The notes: generated from the letters alone by a model not told the origin. A stretch of 64,000 bases of DNA from Cupriavidus sp. 2SB (GCF_005503625.1 NZ_SCMX01000010.1:1-64000); one strand, 5' to 3'; counted from the first letter of the stretch, positions 47,622 through 55,838 are shown. Numbers and translations are program-made.

Positions 47622-48259
47622 GTAAGGCCACGGCGGTCCAGCCGCGTGGCAGGAAAAATTCGACCCACCATGTTAAGGCGCGGTCACCACCCCCGTAATA
47701 AATTCGGCTGCACACTGACCTTAGCGATGCTGAATTCGCCACACGGAATCCGGGCCCGTTGACCCCGGTTCTTCCTGGTGGCTCACGCGACGCCATGCCT
47801 TGCGTGGCGCGGATTTCCGGGCATGGGAATTCGACGGCGGTGGCCCCTCATGCGTGCATGCCATCCTTGCGAATCAACGGATATTCCGCGCGCAGGCGTC
47901 ACCCCCACTGAAGAGGTATACGTCGGTGCTGCACTTCGGTGCGCCGTAGTCCGCCGGACTTTGGCTCCCGAATCGCTCGAATCTTTCGGAGTAATTCTCA
48001 GGCTATCGCCTTCCAATTGAATTGACGGCGGCAACCGGCCAGGAGCGGTAGGTCGACCTCGCCATCCAATTCCGAAGAGCCGAGGTGTCGTTCGCCCCGG
48101 CTCAACGACTGCGCCGCCCCAAGGCAGCCAATAGCGGACAAGTCCGTCCAGACGGTGCTGGTCGGAGACTTACTGCAACGGATGCCCCACGTCTGCCGGT
48201 GTCGACACTAGGCCGACCCTGCCTCGAATTGCGAACTCAGTTTCGGAAGTCAAAAAAAG
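47622..48259. other. Intergenic region, left flank of the accessory segment
   Basis: About 640 bases with no supportable gene. Short frames on both strands lack ribosome sites and domains. It separates the histidine kinase from hipBA and may hold the left border of an acquired segment; no direct repeat with the tRNA-Arg end was found by eye. Confidence 0.45.
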
Positions 48260-48295
48260 CTGACATGGACTACCATGTCAATTATTGTTGACATC
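48260..48295 (+). promoter_or_regulatory. hipBA promoter with overlapping operator
   Basis: Promoter CTGACA (48260-48265), 17 bases, TATTGT (48283-48288). The perfect inverted repeat TGACATGG-N4-CCATGTCA (48261-48280) covers the -35 and spacer, and a third TGACAT follows at 48289-48294. Overlap of operator and promoter predicts autorepression by the HipB-like protein encoded 36 bases downstream. Confidence 0.7.
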
Positions 48296-48330
48296 TGATT
48301 GGCTGATTCCAACTCGGTAAGGGGGGTCAA

Positions 48331-48672
48331 ATGGACCATCGACGAGAGCTACATGACAAAGCGGACGCAATGCGCCGCAAGATCGGGGAAGCCTTACGCT
48401 CCGCGCGCGAGCGACAAGGTAGCAAGCAATCCGACATCGCCCGGAAAGTGGGCGTGTCTCGGGCAACCGTCATTGCAATCGAGAGCGGCCAAAGCGTCTC
48501 GACGTTGAATCTGCTCCTGGTGGCGGCTGCGGTCGGCGTGAACCTTAACCCTCAACCAGACCCGCCGATCGTCACGCTGCCACGCCGCCCCCTGCTCAGG
48601 GAAATGATGCGAGCGGAGCGGGAGCGCCAGGCAATGCTCCAGACGAATCTCCTGCACAAAGTATCTCAATGA
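48331..48672 (+). CDS. hipB: HipB-like XRE antitoxin
   Basis: 113-residue helix-turn-helix protein (IGEALRSARERQGSKQSDIARKVGVSRATVIAIESGQ at about 18-54, quoted in parts: ARKVGVSRATVIAIESG). It has a charged C-terminal tail. It would repress its own operon by binding the palindrome upstream and neutralise the HipA-like kinase. The ATG follows AAGGGGGGTCAA. The stop overlaps the hipA start by four bases. Confidence 0.85.
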   Translation: MDHRRELHDKADAMRRKIGEALRSARERQGSKQSDIARKVGVSRATVIAIESGQSVSTLNLLLVAAAVGVNLNPQPDPPIVTLPRRPLLREMMRAERERQAMLQTNLLHKVSQ

Positions 48673-49892
48673 GTAGCGAACTCGAGGTTTTCGTTTCGGA
48701 CTATCCGGTCGGCTTGCTCAGTGAAGACATCGAGACAGGCCTGATTGATTTCCGTTACCTTCCGGATGTCCCGGATCAAATGACAGTCTCGTTACTGATG
48801 CCGCCGAGCGCGCCAGCAGAAGAGTATCTTGGTTACAACGGGGTGCTCCCACCCTTTCAGATATCCCTGCCCGAAGGCATCTTGCTGGAAGCCATTAGAA
48901 CCCGCTTCGCCAAGCATATCGACGTTGATAACGATATGTCGCTGCTTCGTCTTGTCGGTCGTCACACTATCGGCCGCACTACCTTCGGCGGCCCGCTGGA
49001 CCCAGACGCCACACTTCAACAAAACATTCTGGATGCCGCCAGAACTGAGGGTGCGGCACAGCGGCTGATGGAAATTCTGAAGAGATCTCCGGAGATGTTT
49101 GGCGTGTCTGGCGTCATGCCGAAGATGACGACATTCCAGACGGAAAAGACTCGCGCCGGGACCGTCGCCGCGCACGGCTCCATCGTTAAATTCGACTCGC
49201 CCCATTATATTGGCGCGAGTTTGGTTGAGTATGCATGCTTGAAAGCATGCTCGGCAGCGGGACTAGACGTTCCTGCGATTGAACTAAGCCCGGATCGCAC
49301 GTCACTGACGATGAGCCGATTTGACATCGCCCCTAACGGATCACGTCGCGGATTCGAAGATGCATGTGCGCTGTCGGGCTTGTTTCGTAGTGGGAAATAT
49401 AAGGGATCGATTGAACACCTGTTTGAGATGATCCGCTTCTTCGTACATCCAGACGACCAGGCGACAGATCTTGTGGCCATGCTGAAACTGGTCATGATGA
49501 ACGACGCACTACGCAACGGCGATGCACATCTAAAAAACTTTGGTTTGGTCTATGACGATGTCACGCGCCCGCGGCTCTCCCCCGTGTACGACGTACTCAC
49601 CACCCAGGTATGGTTTCCGCAAGATGTGCCCGCGCTGGCGATGCAAAAGACCGAACCGAGGGGCACGGAAAAATGGCTGGATCAGCTTGAGCTGGAGCGC
49701 CTCGCCTCTCTCAGTCATTGCCACAATGTTGACGTCGTTCAAATGCAAGTACAGTGTCGCGAGATCGCATTGCAGAGCATGGCGACGACCTTGGATGAGT
49801 GCCCAAAATGCCCGCCGCGCAAAGCGCTTGAGCAGGCCTTGAAGATCATCGAAGGGGCACTGCCTGTGCCATCATCATCTGCTAAAACATAG
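48669..49892 (+). CDS. hipA: HipA-like serine/threonine kinase toxin
   Basis: 407-residue HipA-family kinase. An N-terminal subdomain 1 (VFVSDYPVGLLS, PFQISLPEGILLEAI) precedes the kinase core. Visible: FGVSGVMPKM (equivalent of the P-loop and autophosphorylated Ser), GSIVKFDSPHYIGAS with the ATP-binding Lys, LTMSRFDIA, the catalytic NGDAHLKNFGL, and metal-binding Asp in LSPVYDVLTT. Canonical HipA phosphorylates glutamyl-tRNA synthetase; the target here is not readable. Core residues look intact, so it is probably active. Confidence 0.87.
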   Translation: MSSELEVFVSDYPVGLLSEDIETGLIDFRYLPDVPDQMTVSLLMPPSAPAEEYLGYNGVLPPFQISLPEGILLEAIRTRFAKHIDVDNDMSLLRLVGRHTIGRTTFGGPLDPDATLQQNILDAARTEGAAQRLMEILKRSPEMFGVSGVMPKMTTFQTEKTRAGTVAAHGSIVKFDSPHYIGASLVEYACLKACSAAGLDVPAIELSPDRTSLTMSRFDIAPNGSRRGFEDACALSGLFRSGKYKGSIEHLFEMIRFFVHPDDQATDLVAMLKLVMMNDALRNGDAHLKNFGLVYDDVTRPRLSPVYDVLTTQVWFPQDVPALAMQKTEPRGTEKWLDQLELERLASLSHCHNVDVVQMQVQCREIALQSMATTLDECPKCPPRKALEQALKIIEGALPVPSSSAKT

Positions 49893-49957
49893 TTGAATTA
49901 TCATGGTTTAAGTGACAGTGTTGCTTCCACTCTAGCTCAATAAAAGCGTCACTTCGC

Positions 49958-50326
49958 TCAGTCCGTATTAAATCTGACACTTTGCGTCACCGCACATTGT
50001 GCACCATTGAAAGCGGCGAGCTCCTGCGCCAATTCATCCGGATCGTAGTCAACTACAGCGATGCCCAGAACACTCAATTGTGCCAGGAATTGCGATAGTG
50101 TCGTCTGTGCCAGCTTCGCGGCACGTACGGACGTGACCTCGCCGTTTTTGAACAAGCTGACTGCCAGAGCAGCGTGGACGCCTATCTGAAGCAGTTCTTC
50201 GGTAAATGGCACGCTGACGAATAGCAGTTGTCCGTCGCGTGTAACGAGAGCAAGCCGCCCCTCCTCAGCTTCTCGAATAAGGTCACCCCAGCATTCCTGC
50301 AGTTCGCTGATCGAAAAGATGTGCAT
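49958..50326 (-). CDS. Antitoxin-like protein: Phd/YefM-type N-terminus plus UPF0175-like C-terminus
   Basis: 122 residues. The N-terminus MHIFSISELQECWGDLIREAEEGRLALVTRDG (split here for length: MHIFSISELQECWGDLI, then AEEGRLALVTRDGQ) has the Phd/YefM strand-helix pattern. The C-terminus (HAALAVSLFKNGEVTSVRAA then LAQTTLSQFLAQLSVLGI) has the UPF0175 helix-turn-helix-like pattern. The start follows GAGGGGAGGCC. No toxin gene (PIN, DUF3368 or RelE type) lies directly up- or downstream, so it appears orphaned or works with an unrecognised partner. Confidence 0.65.
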   Translation of the reverse strand: MHIFSISELQECWGDLIREAEEGRLALVTRDGQLLFVSVPFTEELLQIGVHAALAVSLFKNGEVTSVRAAKLAQTTLSQFLAQLSVLGIAVVDYDPDELAQELAAFNGAQCAVTQSVRFNTD

Positions 50327-50508
50327 GGCCTCCCCTCAGCATGTTCGCCCAGCATTCAGCCAGTCATCGTGGTGGTATGCTCCCACGCGTGCGATCTTTG
50401 CTCGTCACCAACAGATGTATAAGATCCATTCTGTCAAATGGTGGGCGTGGTGTGTTTCGAGAGCGAAAATGGGAGCAACATTCTTGCATCTGCCGCATTC
50501 TTCGATCC

Positions 50509-51051
50509 TCAGACTGTTTCCTGATGAACCTTAGCCAACCACTCCCGGATACGCATCTGCGCGAGTTCGTCACTAATTCCACGCACGGAGTCGAGTAGCA
50601 GGAAGTTCGGTACAAGCTCGCCTGGTTTGAGACCAAAGTGATAGGCGCCATATACCGAATCATCGATGGCAAGCCAATTTTTCAAGCGCTTTCCGTACGC
50701 AAAACTGGTGATGATGTCCGTCTTCTCCGCGCCGTTCTGGACGTAGCTGAAGCGTGCCTTTTCATCTCTTGTTGTATCGACCACTCGCCGCATCAATTCT
50801 GGCGGCAAATACGAAATAACTTGGCTCGTAGGCAACGTTCGCAACCAAAACGTCGTGAGAACAATTTCCACAGCCGGGTAATGCTCAAGCATCTCGACCA
50901 GCAGCGGCACATACTCGAACGGCTGACGACCCGAGTCCAGCGTGATTTGACCACTGGCGTCGATGTAGGCATGACCGGCGTGAAGCGTTCCGTCATAGTC
51001 AACGAAGAGTGTTGGGTTACACCGGTCCAAGACAATGGAGGAATGTCCCAT
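50509..51051 (-). CDS. HAD-superfamily domain protein
   Basis: 180-residue protein from MGHSSIVLDRC. HAD motif I is LFVDYDGTLHAGH, motif II is in EIVLTTFWL, and the C-terminal acidic motif is WLAIDDSVYGAY. It resembles the stand-alone HAD domains seen in RNA-repair and conflict-system contexts (HAD_SAK-like), a family impression. A TTG start at 51075 is possible; the ATG at 51051 has AAGGA twelve bases upstream. Part of a minus-strand accessory gene run. Confidence 0.7.
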   Translation of the reverse strand: MGHSSIVLDRCNPTLFVDYDGTLHAGHAYIDASGQITLDSGRQPFEYVPLLVEMLEHYPAVEIVLTTFWLRTLPTSQVISYLPPELMRRVVDTTRDEKARFSYVQNGAEKTDIITSFAYGKRLKNWLAIDDSVYGAYHFGLKPGELVPNFLLLDSVRGISDELAQMRIREWLAKVHQETV

Positions 51052-51108
51052 CGCTAAAAATTTCCTTCTCGTCAAACGGTTGGTTCCATCGCTTATTGAT
51101 TGTCGGGG

Positions 51109-51423
51109 TCAATACCGCAGCCTCCGGCGTAGCGAACCTTGAAATTCAGGCGCTGGACCACAGAAAAAGACGCGGAGCCTCTCCCTTGCACGATCCAGTT
51201 CCGGCAGTAAATCTTCCAGCCCTCCCAATCTGGCCAGGTCGCGGGCTGGTAACTCATTCGAGGCGATCTCTTTCCCAAGCGCGCTGGCGCCCTCCGCACC
51301 CATACTGCGCGTGAGTCGACCGCTTCTATGCAGAGGCACTGAGGGAATAAGGCTCAATGGCAGCGATATAGCTTTCTCGATGACGATGGCCAACCCCGCA
51401 TCTGCGACTAAACCGGCGGGCAT
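51109..51423 (-). CDS. Hypothetical protein, low confidence
   Basis: 104-residue frame starting MPAGLVADAGLAIVI. Composition looks protein-like (NELPARDLARLGGLEDLLPE), with a basic C-terminus RRRLRY. There is no ribosome site and no recognised domain. It follows the frameshifted small gene by 39 bases, in line with the other minus-strand genes, so it could be a real gene or a remnant. Confidence 0.35.
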   Translation of the reverse strand: MPAGLVADAGLAIVIEKAISLPLSLIPSVPLHRSGRLTRSMGAEGASALGKEIASNELPARDLARLGGLEDLLPELDRARERLRVFFCGPAPEFQGSLRRRLRY

Positions 51424-51462
51424 GACGTGAGGAAATCCAAGCGGAAGCTTGAATTGGCGGCT

Positions 51463-51611
51463 TCACTTTTTCTTCTTCGGAAGCACCATCGCGCGTATCA
51501 GGGCATCGCTTGCTTCCCCTGACACATCGAGCAAGGCAAAGAAGTACTTGACTGCGACCGCGTGAGCTTGAATACATCAGCGGGCGCGTCATGGTCGATA
51601 GTGCGCCTCAT
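51463..51611 (-). pseudogene. Frameshifted small gene coupled to the exonuclease gene
   Basis: An ATG at 51611 overlaps the exonuclease stop as ATGA, and starts MRRTIDHDAPADVFKLT. That frame soon becomes poor and stops, but a neighbouring frame continues sensibly as VKYFFALLDVSGEASDAL and ends PKKKK at 51463. One missing base near the KLT/VAVK junction would join them into a 49-residue protein; the 149-base length fits one deletion. It could be decay, a sequencing error or programmed frameshifting. Confidence 0.45.
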
Positions 51612-52129
51612 CTAAACGCATAGGCGTTGCCACGCGCGTCGTGTAGAGCGTGATGCTCACCGCCGTGTTTCGCCAAATATTGCGCCAAGCGAACTGGATC
51701 AAGCTTCAAGAACACGTTTTCATGTCTCCACCCGCGTGGCAACGGCCCGCCAAGCAATTCAGTGACCAGCTCATAATCACAATCTGCGTCGTAGCACAGA
51801 ACGGGCTTGGGCCTGAGCGGGATTTCCGACAACCAAAGCGCTAGCGCAGCGCGCAGTGCTTCGCATGGCATTGAGCGACCAGGAAACTGACCGAGTTGGG
51901 GCAGCACGATCTCACGCACAAACGGACTGCAGCGGCCCCGGTCGAAGTCTGAGCGTTCGCCGTAAAATTCGCACCCATCCTCGCCCACGATCGCCACACT
52001 TATAAGTTGGCTGTCCACGAAATCAGTGAACTCGGTATCGATAAAGTAGCGCGTCTTCCATCGACTGCGCGGGATTCCAGATAGTGGTCCGCCATTACCC
52101 GCGCCGCCTGTAGGTTCGCCAAGCCCCAT
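51608..52129 (-). CDS. 3'-5' exoribonuclease, RNase AS (Rv2179c)-like DEDDh fold
   Basis: 173 residues from the ATG at 52129, which has TGGAGG eight bases upstream. The frame is open to 52426, but residues before this show no conserved domain. DEDDh nuclease residues: Asp and Glu in RYFIDTEFTDF, Asp in VLCYDADCDYEL, and His...Asp in HHALHDARGNAYAF. DGCEFYGERSDF fits the RNase AS pattern. Related enzymes trim RNA 3' ends. About 30 residues precede the domain, longer than usual. It sits between an MbcA/ParS-like protein and a HAD protein, an unusual accessory context. Confidence 0.75.
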   Translation of the reverse strand: MGLGEPTGGAGNGGPLSGIPRSRWKTRYFIDTEFTDFVDSQLISVAIVGEDGCEFYGERSDFDRGRCSPFVREIVLPQLGQFPGRSMPCEALRAALALWLSEIPLRPKPVLCYDADCDYELVTELLGGPLPRGWRHENVFLKLDPVRLAQYLAKHGGEHHALHDARGNAYAFR

Positions 52130-52316
52130 CCCTGCATCCTCCATCTGTTTTCTGATTCCATCCAAAACGTAAGGTGTCCCAAGACATGCGGGTAATGCCC
52201 GATGAGTTCCACTCTTCCATCCAAATACGCCAGCCTCGCACATGGAATTCGAAGCCGCATCTTCTGCACCGGTTCGATACCACTGTTCCTCCGCCGACAC
52301 CTGCTGCATCCGGGCC

Positions 52317-52877
52317 CTATCGATGGCTAGATTCGCCTCCCCTGCGTGACCTTCCGGACTGCACATCCCTGCCTGCGGCGAGGTAAATGGCCCGCTCTCC
52401 CATAGAGGGTCTATCATTCTCCGCATTTCCGTAGACGTTGCGGGCAGCCGTCAAGACTCGATCCGGCGCACTCGCCACGAGATCCAGCGGGCGCTGATGG
52501 TCAAGTTCAACATTGCGACTGGCGAACCAAGCCGCGAGTCCGAGACTCTTCTGACGCATGAAGAGACGGGCATGGACCGGCTGGATGACCGGATAGGGGC
52601 GATATCCATCATCGGGATTAAAAGCGTATGCTGGAAAAATTTCCGTACCGTCTTCAAGTTCCAGAGCGAAAACAAATCCGAACGTACGCCACTGCGTAAG
52701 CGAGAGCGATCCCACGGCGGACATTGAGCGACTTACCACGGCCTCAGCCGTGAGCCATTCCGTGCTTTCAAGAACCTGGTCGCGAAGATCCTTCCAAAGG
52801 TCGGATGGCTGCCGACGGGTACGCACTAAACGTGCGCTGTAGTTAGAGGAATACATGTCGAGATCAAACCTACTCAT
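52317..52877 (-). CDS. XRE-associated protein with MbcA/ParS-like C-terminal motif
   Basis: 186 residues from MSRFDLDMYSSNYS; MYSSNYS at 52856 is an alternative. The start overlaps the XRE gene's stop by eight bases, implying coupling. The middle (WRTFGFVFALELEDGTEIFPAYAF, split: FGFVFALELEDG, EIFPAYAF) looks globular. The C-terminal AAWFASRNVELDHQRPLDLV with SAPDRVLTAARN resembles the toxin-binding region of MbcA/ParS antitoxins. No RES-domain toxin is recognisable next to it. The function is probably antitoxin-like or conflict-related. Confidence 0.55.
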   Translation of the reverse strand: MSRFDLDMYSSNYSARLVRTRRQPSDLWKDLRDQVLESTEWLTAEAVVSRSMSAVGSLSLTQWRTFGFVFALELEDGTEIFPAYAFNPDDGYRPYPVIQPVHARLFMRQKSLGLAAWFASRNVELDHQRPLDLVASAPDRVLTAARNVYGNAENDRPSMGERAIYLAAGRDVQSGRSRRGGESSHR

Positions 52878-53172
52878 CAATATTTGGCTTGGGTGTCGAA
52901 GCAATGCTGGCGCGTTGCCGAACCAAGAAACTACAGTACGCAGCGACGCTGGGCAGCCCGTCACCAGTCGGTGCCGGCAAGAGGTATTTCTCTTGCCCCA
53001 GTGCCTGAATCACTTGCAACAGCGTGGCGACTGTAGACCCAGCGCCTGTTTCGAGACGCCGCAGCGCCCGCAAGCTGACACCCGCCTGCGCTGCGAGACG
53101 AGCTTGGGAAACATTGGACAGAAGCCGCCATTGCTTCACACGACGCCCCAGCAATCGCTCCAACTCCGCCAT
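52870..53172 (-). CDS. XRE-family helix-turn-helix regulator
   Basis: 100 residues. The helix-turn-helix is at about 8-60 (VKQWRLLSNVSQARLAAQAG, SLRALRRLETGAGS). The short tail SYLVRQRASIASTP-like region is basic. It is the first gene of the minus-strand run 53172 to about 51.1 kb. It is divergent from a second XRE gene across 146 bases that hold two palindromes, its likely operators. Confidence 0.82.
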   Translation of the reverse strand: MAELERLLGRRVKQWRLLSNVSQARLAAQAGVSLRALRRLETGAGSTVATLLQVIQALGQEKYLLPAPTGDGLPSVAAYCSFLVRQRASIASTPKPNIDE

Positions 53173-53227
53173 ATCAACCGACCTCCTCCGGCGGCTATCG
53201 CATCATTCCGACCACGCAAACCATTTT

Positions 53228-53258
53228 AGAACATATATGTTCTTTTTTGAGCTCAAAA
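53228..53258. promoter_or_regulatory. Two adjacent palindromes between divergent XRE genes
   Basis: AGAACATATATGTTCT (53228-53243) is a perfect 16-base palindrome, and TTTTGAGCTCAAAA (53245-53258) is a perfect 14-base palindrome one base later. They lie in the divergent promoter and are probable operators for one XRE protein each. Confidence 0.6.
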
Positions 53259-53318
53259 CAGTCTGGACTGCACCTGCGCTGGCAAAAAAAATAGAGCTTT
53301 CAGCGCCGTGTGCCGAAT

Positions 53319-53582
53319 ATGAATCTTGGAAGAGCCTTCGGGCGGGCCGTATCTGACCGACGGCAGGATCTAGAGCTCACGCAGGAGGCCTTTGCTACGA
53401 AGTTGCATATGCAAAGTTCTGCAATCAGCCGACTGGAGCGCGGCGTGGTATCGCCCAGGCTGGAGATGGTGGAACGCATCGCTGCGGCACTTGACACGAC
53501 AGCGTCAGTGCTGCTGCAGGAGGCCGAACGGCACCAGCAGCGCGCCATGAAAAATCCGAAGCTGCGACCTGTAGAAAAATAG
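53319..53582 (+). CDS. XRE-family helix-turn-helix protein
   Basis: 87 residues from ATG 53319; a GTG at 53310 would add three. The helix-turn-helix spans most of it (QDLELTQEAFATKLHMQSSA, SRLERGVVSPRLEMVERIA). It has no other domain. It is divergent from the XRE-led accessory run and faces tRNA-Arg. The ribosome site is weak for either start. It probably represses itself or the divergent run through the palindromes between them. The next 206 bases to the tRNA hold nothing I can support. Confidence 0.75.
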   Translation: MNLGRAFGRAVSDRRQDLELTQEAFATKLHMQSSAISRLERGVVSPRLEMVERIAAALDTTASVLLQEAERHQQRAMKNPKLRPVEK

Positions 53583-53788
53583 TTGGCCAGTCCGACCCGA
53601 TCAAATCCGGACATATCACTTGGTCCTGGCTCCGATACTGAGCGTGGCGCGTTGATACTCGGCACCACTCCCGGGACCCTCTTTTGTCTCGCACCGATCG
53701 GCACGGGGCTGTTGTCCTCGTGTTGTCCACGCGGTGGCCTGCGCGGACGACCGATTAGGAGCGGCAACCCGCAAACCCGCGCAAACGC

Positions 53789-53865
53789 TGGCCCGCCCTA
53801 GAGGATTCGAACCTCTGACCGCTCGCTTAGAAGGCGAGTGCTCTATCCAACTGAGCTAAGGGCGG
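53789..53865 (-). tRNA. tRNA-Arg (anticodon UCU)
   Basis: Full cloverleaf on the minus strand: acceptor CCGCCCT/AGGGCGG, D-arm GCTC-AGTTGGAT-AGAGC, anticodon arm CTCGC-CTTCTAA-GCGAG with anticodon TCT, T-arm AGAGG-TTCGAAT-CCTCT, discriminator G and encoded CCA. Reads AGA codons. It borders the accessory segment to its left, a common integration position, though no att repeat was found. Confidence 0.95.
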
Positions 53866-53938
53866 ATTGGCCGTTTATTGGCATGCCGTGGCGGCAAGGC
53901 GTGCATTCTACCCCACTGTCGGCGCGTCCGAAATCTGA

Positions 53939-55216
53939 TCAGATCGACTCGCGCTCCCGCACGCGGGGGCGACGCGGCATGCCGACGGATTCGGCCGTAT
54001 CATGCGACGAGACGCAATTGCGGCCCATCTGCTTGGCATCGTAGAGCGCGCGGTCGGCGCGGCGCATCACCGCATCGGCATTTTCACCAGCCTGCCGTTC
54101 CGCCATGCCGATACTGACTGTGTAGGTAATAGGATCGGGATCGGACGGACATGGCGTGCCACGCACCAGCGCACTCAGGCGGACACTGATGGCCCGGCCA
54201 GTCTCCAGCGTCGTGTCGGGCATCACGATCGCAAATTCCTCGCCACCCAGGCGACCCAGAATGGCATGCTCCGGCGCGGCCTTGCGCAGCATGCCGGCAA
54301 AGTGGCGCAGCACGCTGTCCCCGGCCAGGTGTCCGTAGAGATCGTTGATCGCCTTGAAGTGGTCGAGATCGATAAACGCCACGGTACAGGGGGCGCGTTG
54401 ACGTTCCGCCTGCTTGCACGTGACTTCGAGTTCTTCCCAGAAAGCGCCGCGCGACAGCACATCGGTCAGGTCATCGTGGCGCGCCCGGCGCTCGATGATC
54501 CGGCGCAACCGGTCATGGGCCATCAGCGCGAAACTCACCGACAATCCCACCACCCCGAACACGAACCAGACCGTGACACCATCGCGCTGCTCGACCAACG
54601 GTAGCGGATGCCCGTCCACCAGCGTCGAAAGTGCCGGCCATGCCTGTGCACCTGCCAACACCGCGCATGTCAGCGCCACCAGCACCAGCGACAGCAGCGC
54701 AAGGCGGCCGGTGCCATGCTTGGCAGGCAACCTTGGCACTGTGACGCGCAGCAATTCGAGCAACAGCAACACCTGAACCACCGACGCGACCAGCGTCAAC
54801 CCAGCCACCGCAGACGGCGCGGAGAGTCCGGCGTTTGCCGATGAGCGGGTCGATACGAACTGTGCAATACCCTGGCTCCCATGCAGCGCCAGCGCGGCAA
54901 GGCCGGGCAGGTTCAGGACGGCAAGCATCAGACCCCGCCCTGGCTTGCCAACGAAATGCCGTGTCCCATAGACCATCATCGAAAGCCCGGCAGTCAGCGC
55001 CAACTCGGGCAACGCCGTCACCGGCCATTCAGGCCGGTAGGCATGAACCGCCAGCAGGATCACTGCCAGCGTCACGATCAGGTCGCCGACGGCCCACGAC
55101 GTGAGCCCGCTGCGCGCCATCCCTGCCGAGCGCCGCAACACGGCACAGACGATCGCCATCTGCAGCGCAAACAAGCCTGCGATCAGCACTACCACCTGCG
55201 ACTGAAACATCTTCAT
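53939..55216 (-). CDS. Membrane-bound GGDEF diguanylate cyclase
   Basis: 425 residues. Seven or so hydrophobic helices (about 5-240) are followed by a GGDEF domain (about 250-410) with the active site RLGGEEFAIVM and VAFIDLDHFKAINDLYGHLAGD. It makes cyclic di-GMP at the inner membrane. The inhibitory RxxD site normally nine residues before GGEEF is absent (PEHA is there), so product inhibition is probably weak. The C-terminus is basic. The start at 55216 has GGGA upstream. Confidence 0.9.
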   Translation of the reverse strand: MKMFQSQVVVLIAGLFALQMAIVCAVLRRSAGMARSGLTSWAVGDLIVTLAVILLAVHAYRPEWPVTALPELALTAGLSMMVYGTRHFVGKPGRGLMLAVLNLPGLAALALHGSQGIAQFVSTRSSANAGLSAPSAVAGLTLVASVVQVLLLLELLRVTVPRLPAKHGTGRLALLSLVLVALTCAVLAGAQAWPALSTLVDGHPLPLVEQRDGVTVWFVFGVVGLSVSFALMAHDRLRRIIERRARHDDLTDVLSRGAFWEELEVTCKQAERQRAPCTVAFIDLDHFKAINDLYGHLAGDSVLRHFAGMLRKAAPEHAILGRLGGEEFAIVMPDTTLETGRAISVRLSALVRGTPCPSDPDPITYTVSIGMAERQAGENADAVMRRADRALYDAKQMGRNCVSSHDTAESVGMPRRPRVRERESI

Positions 55217-55602
55217 TCCCGTTCACAAAGGCATCGCCGGCGCTCCGCACGCACCCGCCAGCCTTCTGTTTCGCGGCCTGCGAACGGCCGTTCTGTGTTG
55301 TTTCCGCAGGTCCGGTTGCCCCGAATGCCGTCGATGCGCACGCATCGGGCGGGGCAATGCTCAGGCACGGCGCAGTCAACGCTTCGCGAGCGCTGCTGGC
55401 ATGCCATTGTTCTGTTGATCGGGACCAGGTCCGGGTGGGCACTGCTATGCCAGGCGCGAAGCGCCGGGTCGGACCGATACGGTGTGCGGATTATGTCAGC
55501 GCGCCGCACCAAGTCAAGCCAAAACAGCCCCGGCTGAAGCAGGGTGCGCCCATGCGCCCCAGCCGTCACAACACCACCACATCCGATCTCTTCGAATGGC
55601 AA

Positions 55603-55632
55603 TTGACCTGCGAGGAACAATCGCGATAGAAT
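55603..55632 (+). promoter_or_regulatory. tRNA-Pro promoter
   Basis: TTGACC (55603-55608), 18-base spacer, TAGAAT (55627-55632), followed after nine bases by the mature tRNA 5' end. Good sigma-70 match. Confidence 0.65.
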
Positions 55633-55641
55633 CGCCGGCTT

Positions 55642-55718
55642 CGGAGCGTAGCGCAGCCTGGTAGCGCATCTGATTTGGGATCAGAGGGTCGTAGGTTCGA
55701 ATCCTATCGCTCCGACCA
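55642..55718 (+). tRNA. tRNA-Pro (anticodon UGG)
   Basis: Acceptor CGGAGCG/CGCTCCG, D-arm GCGC-AGCCTGGTA-GCGC, anticodon arm TCTGA-TTTGGGA-TCAGA with anticodon TGG, T-arm GTAGG-TTCGAAT-CCTAT, discriminator A and encoded CCA. A strong terminator follows. Confidence 0.95.
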
Positions 55719-55744
55719 GTATTTGCAGTGGTAAAAGGCAGTTG

Positions 55745-55785
55745 AAAAAGGGCTCACGCCTTTCAGCGTGAGCCCTTTTTTCTTT
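55745..55785 (+). terminator. Rho-independent terminator after tRNA-Pro
   Basis: AAAAAGGGCTCACGC (55745-55759) and GCGTGAGCCCTTTTT (55766-55780) form a perfect stem with a six-base loop and a following T-rich run. Confidence 0.9.
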
Positions 55786-55838
55786 TTCCCCTCTCGCTTC
55801 AATCCGCAACTGCTCGGAACTTTGCCTGGCGAGGCCTA

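Noticed and set aside
53789-53865. Attachment site of an integrated island at tRNA-Arg
   Set aside because: No integrase gene and no second copy of the tRNA 3' end was found in 47.6-53.8 kb by eye.
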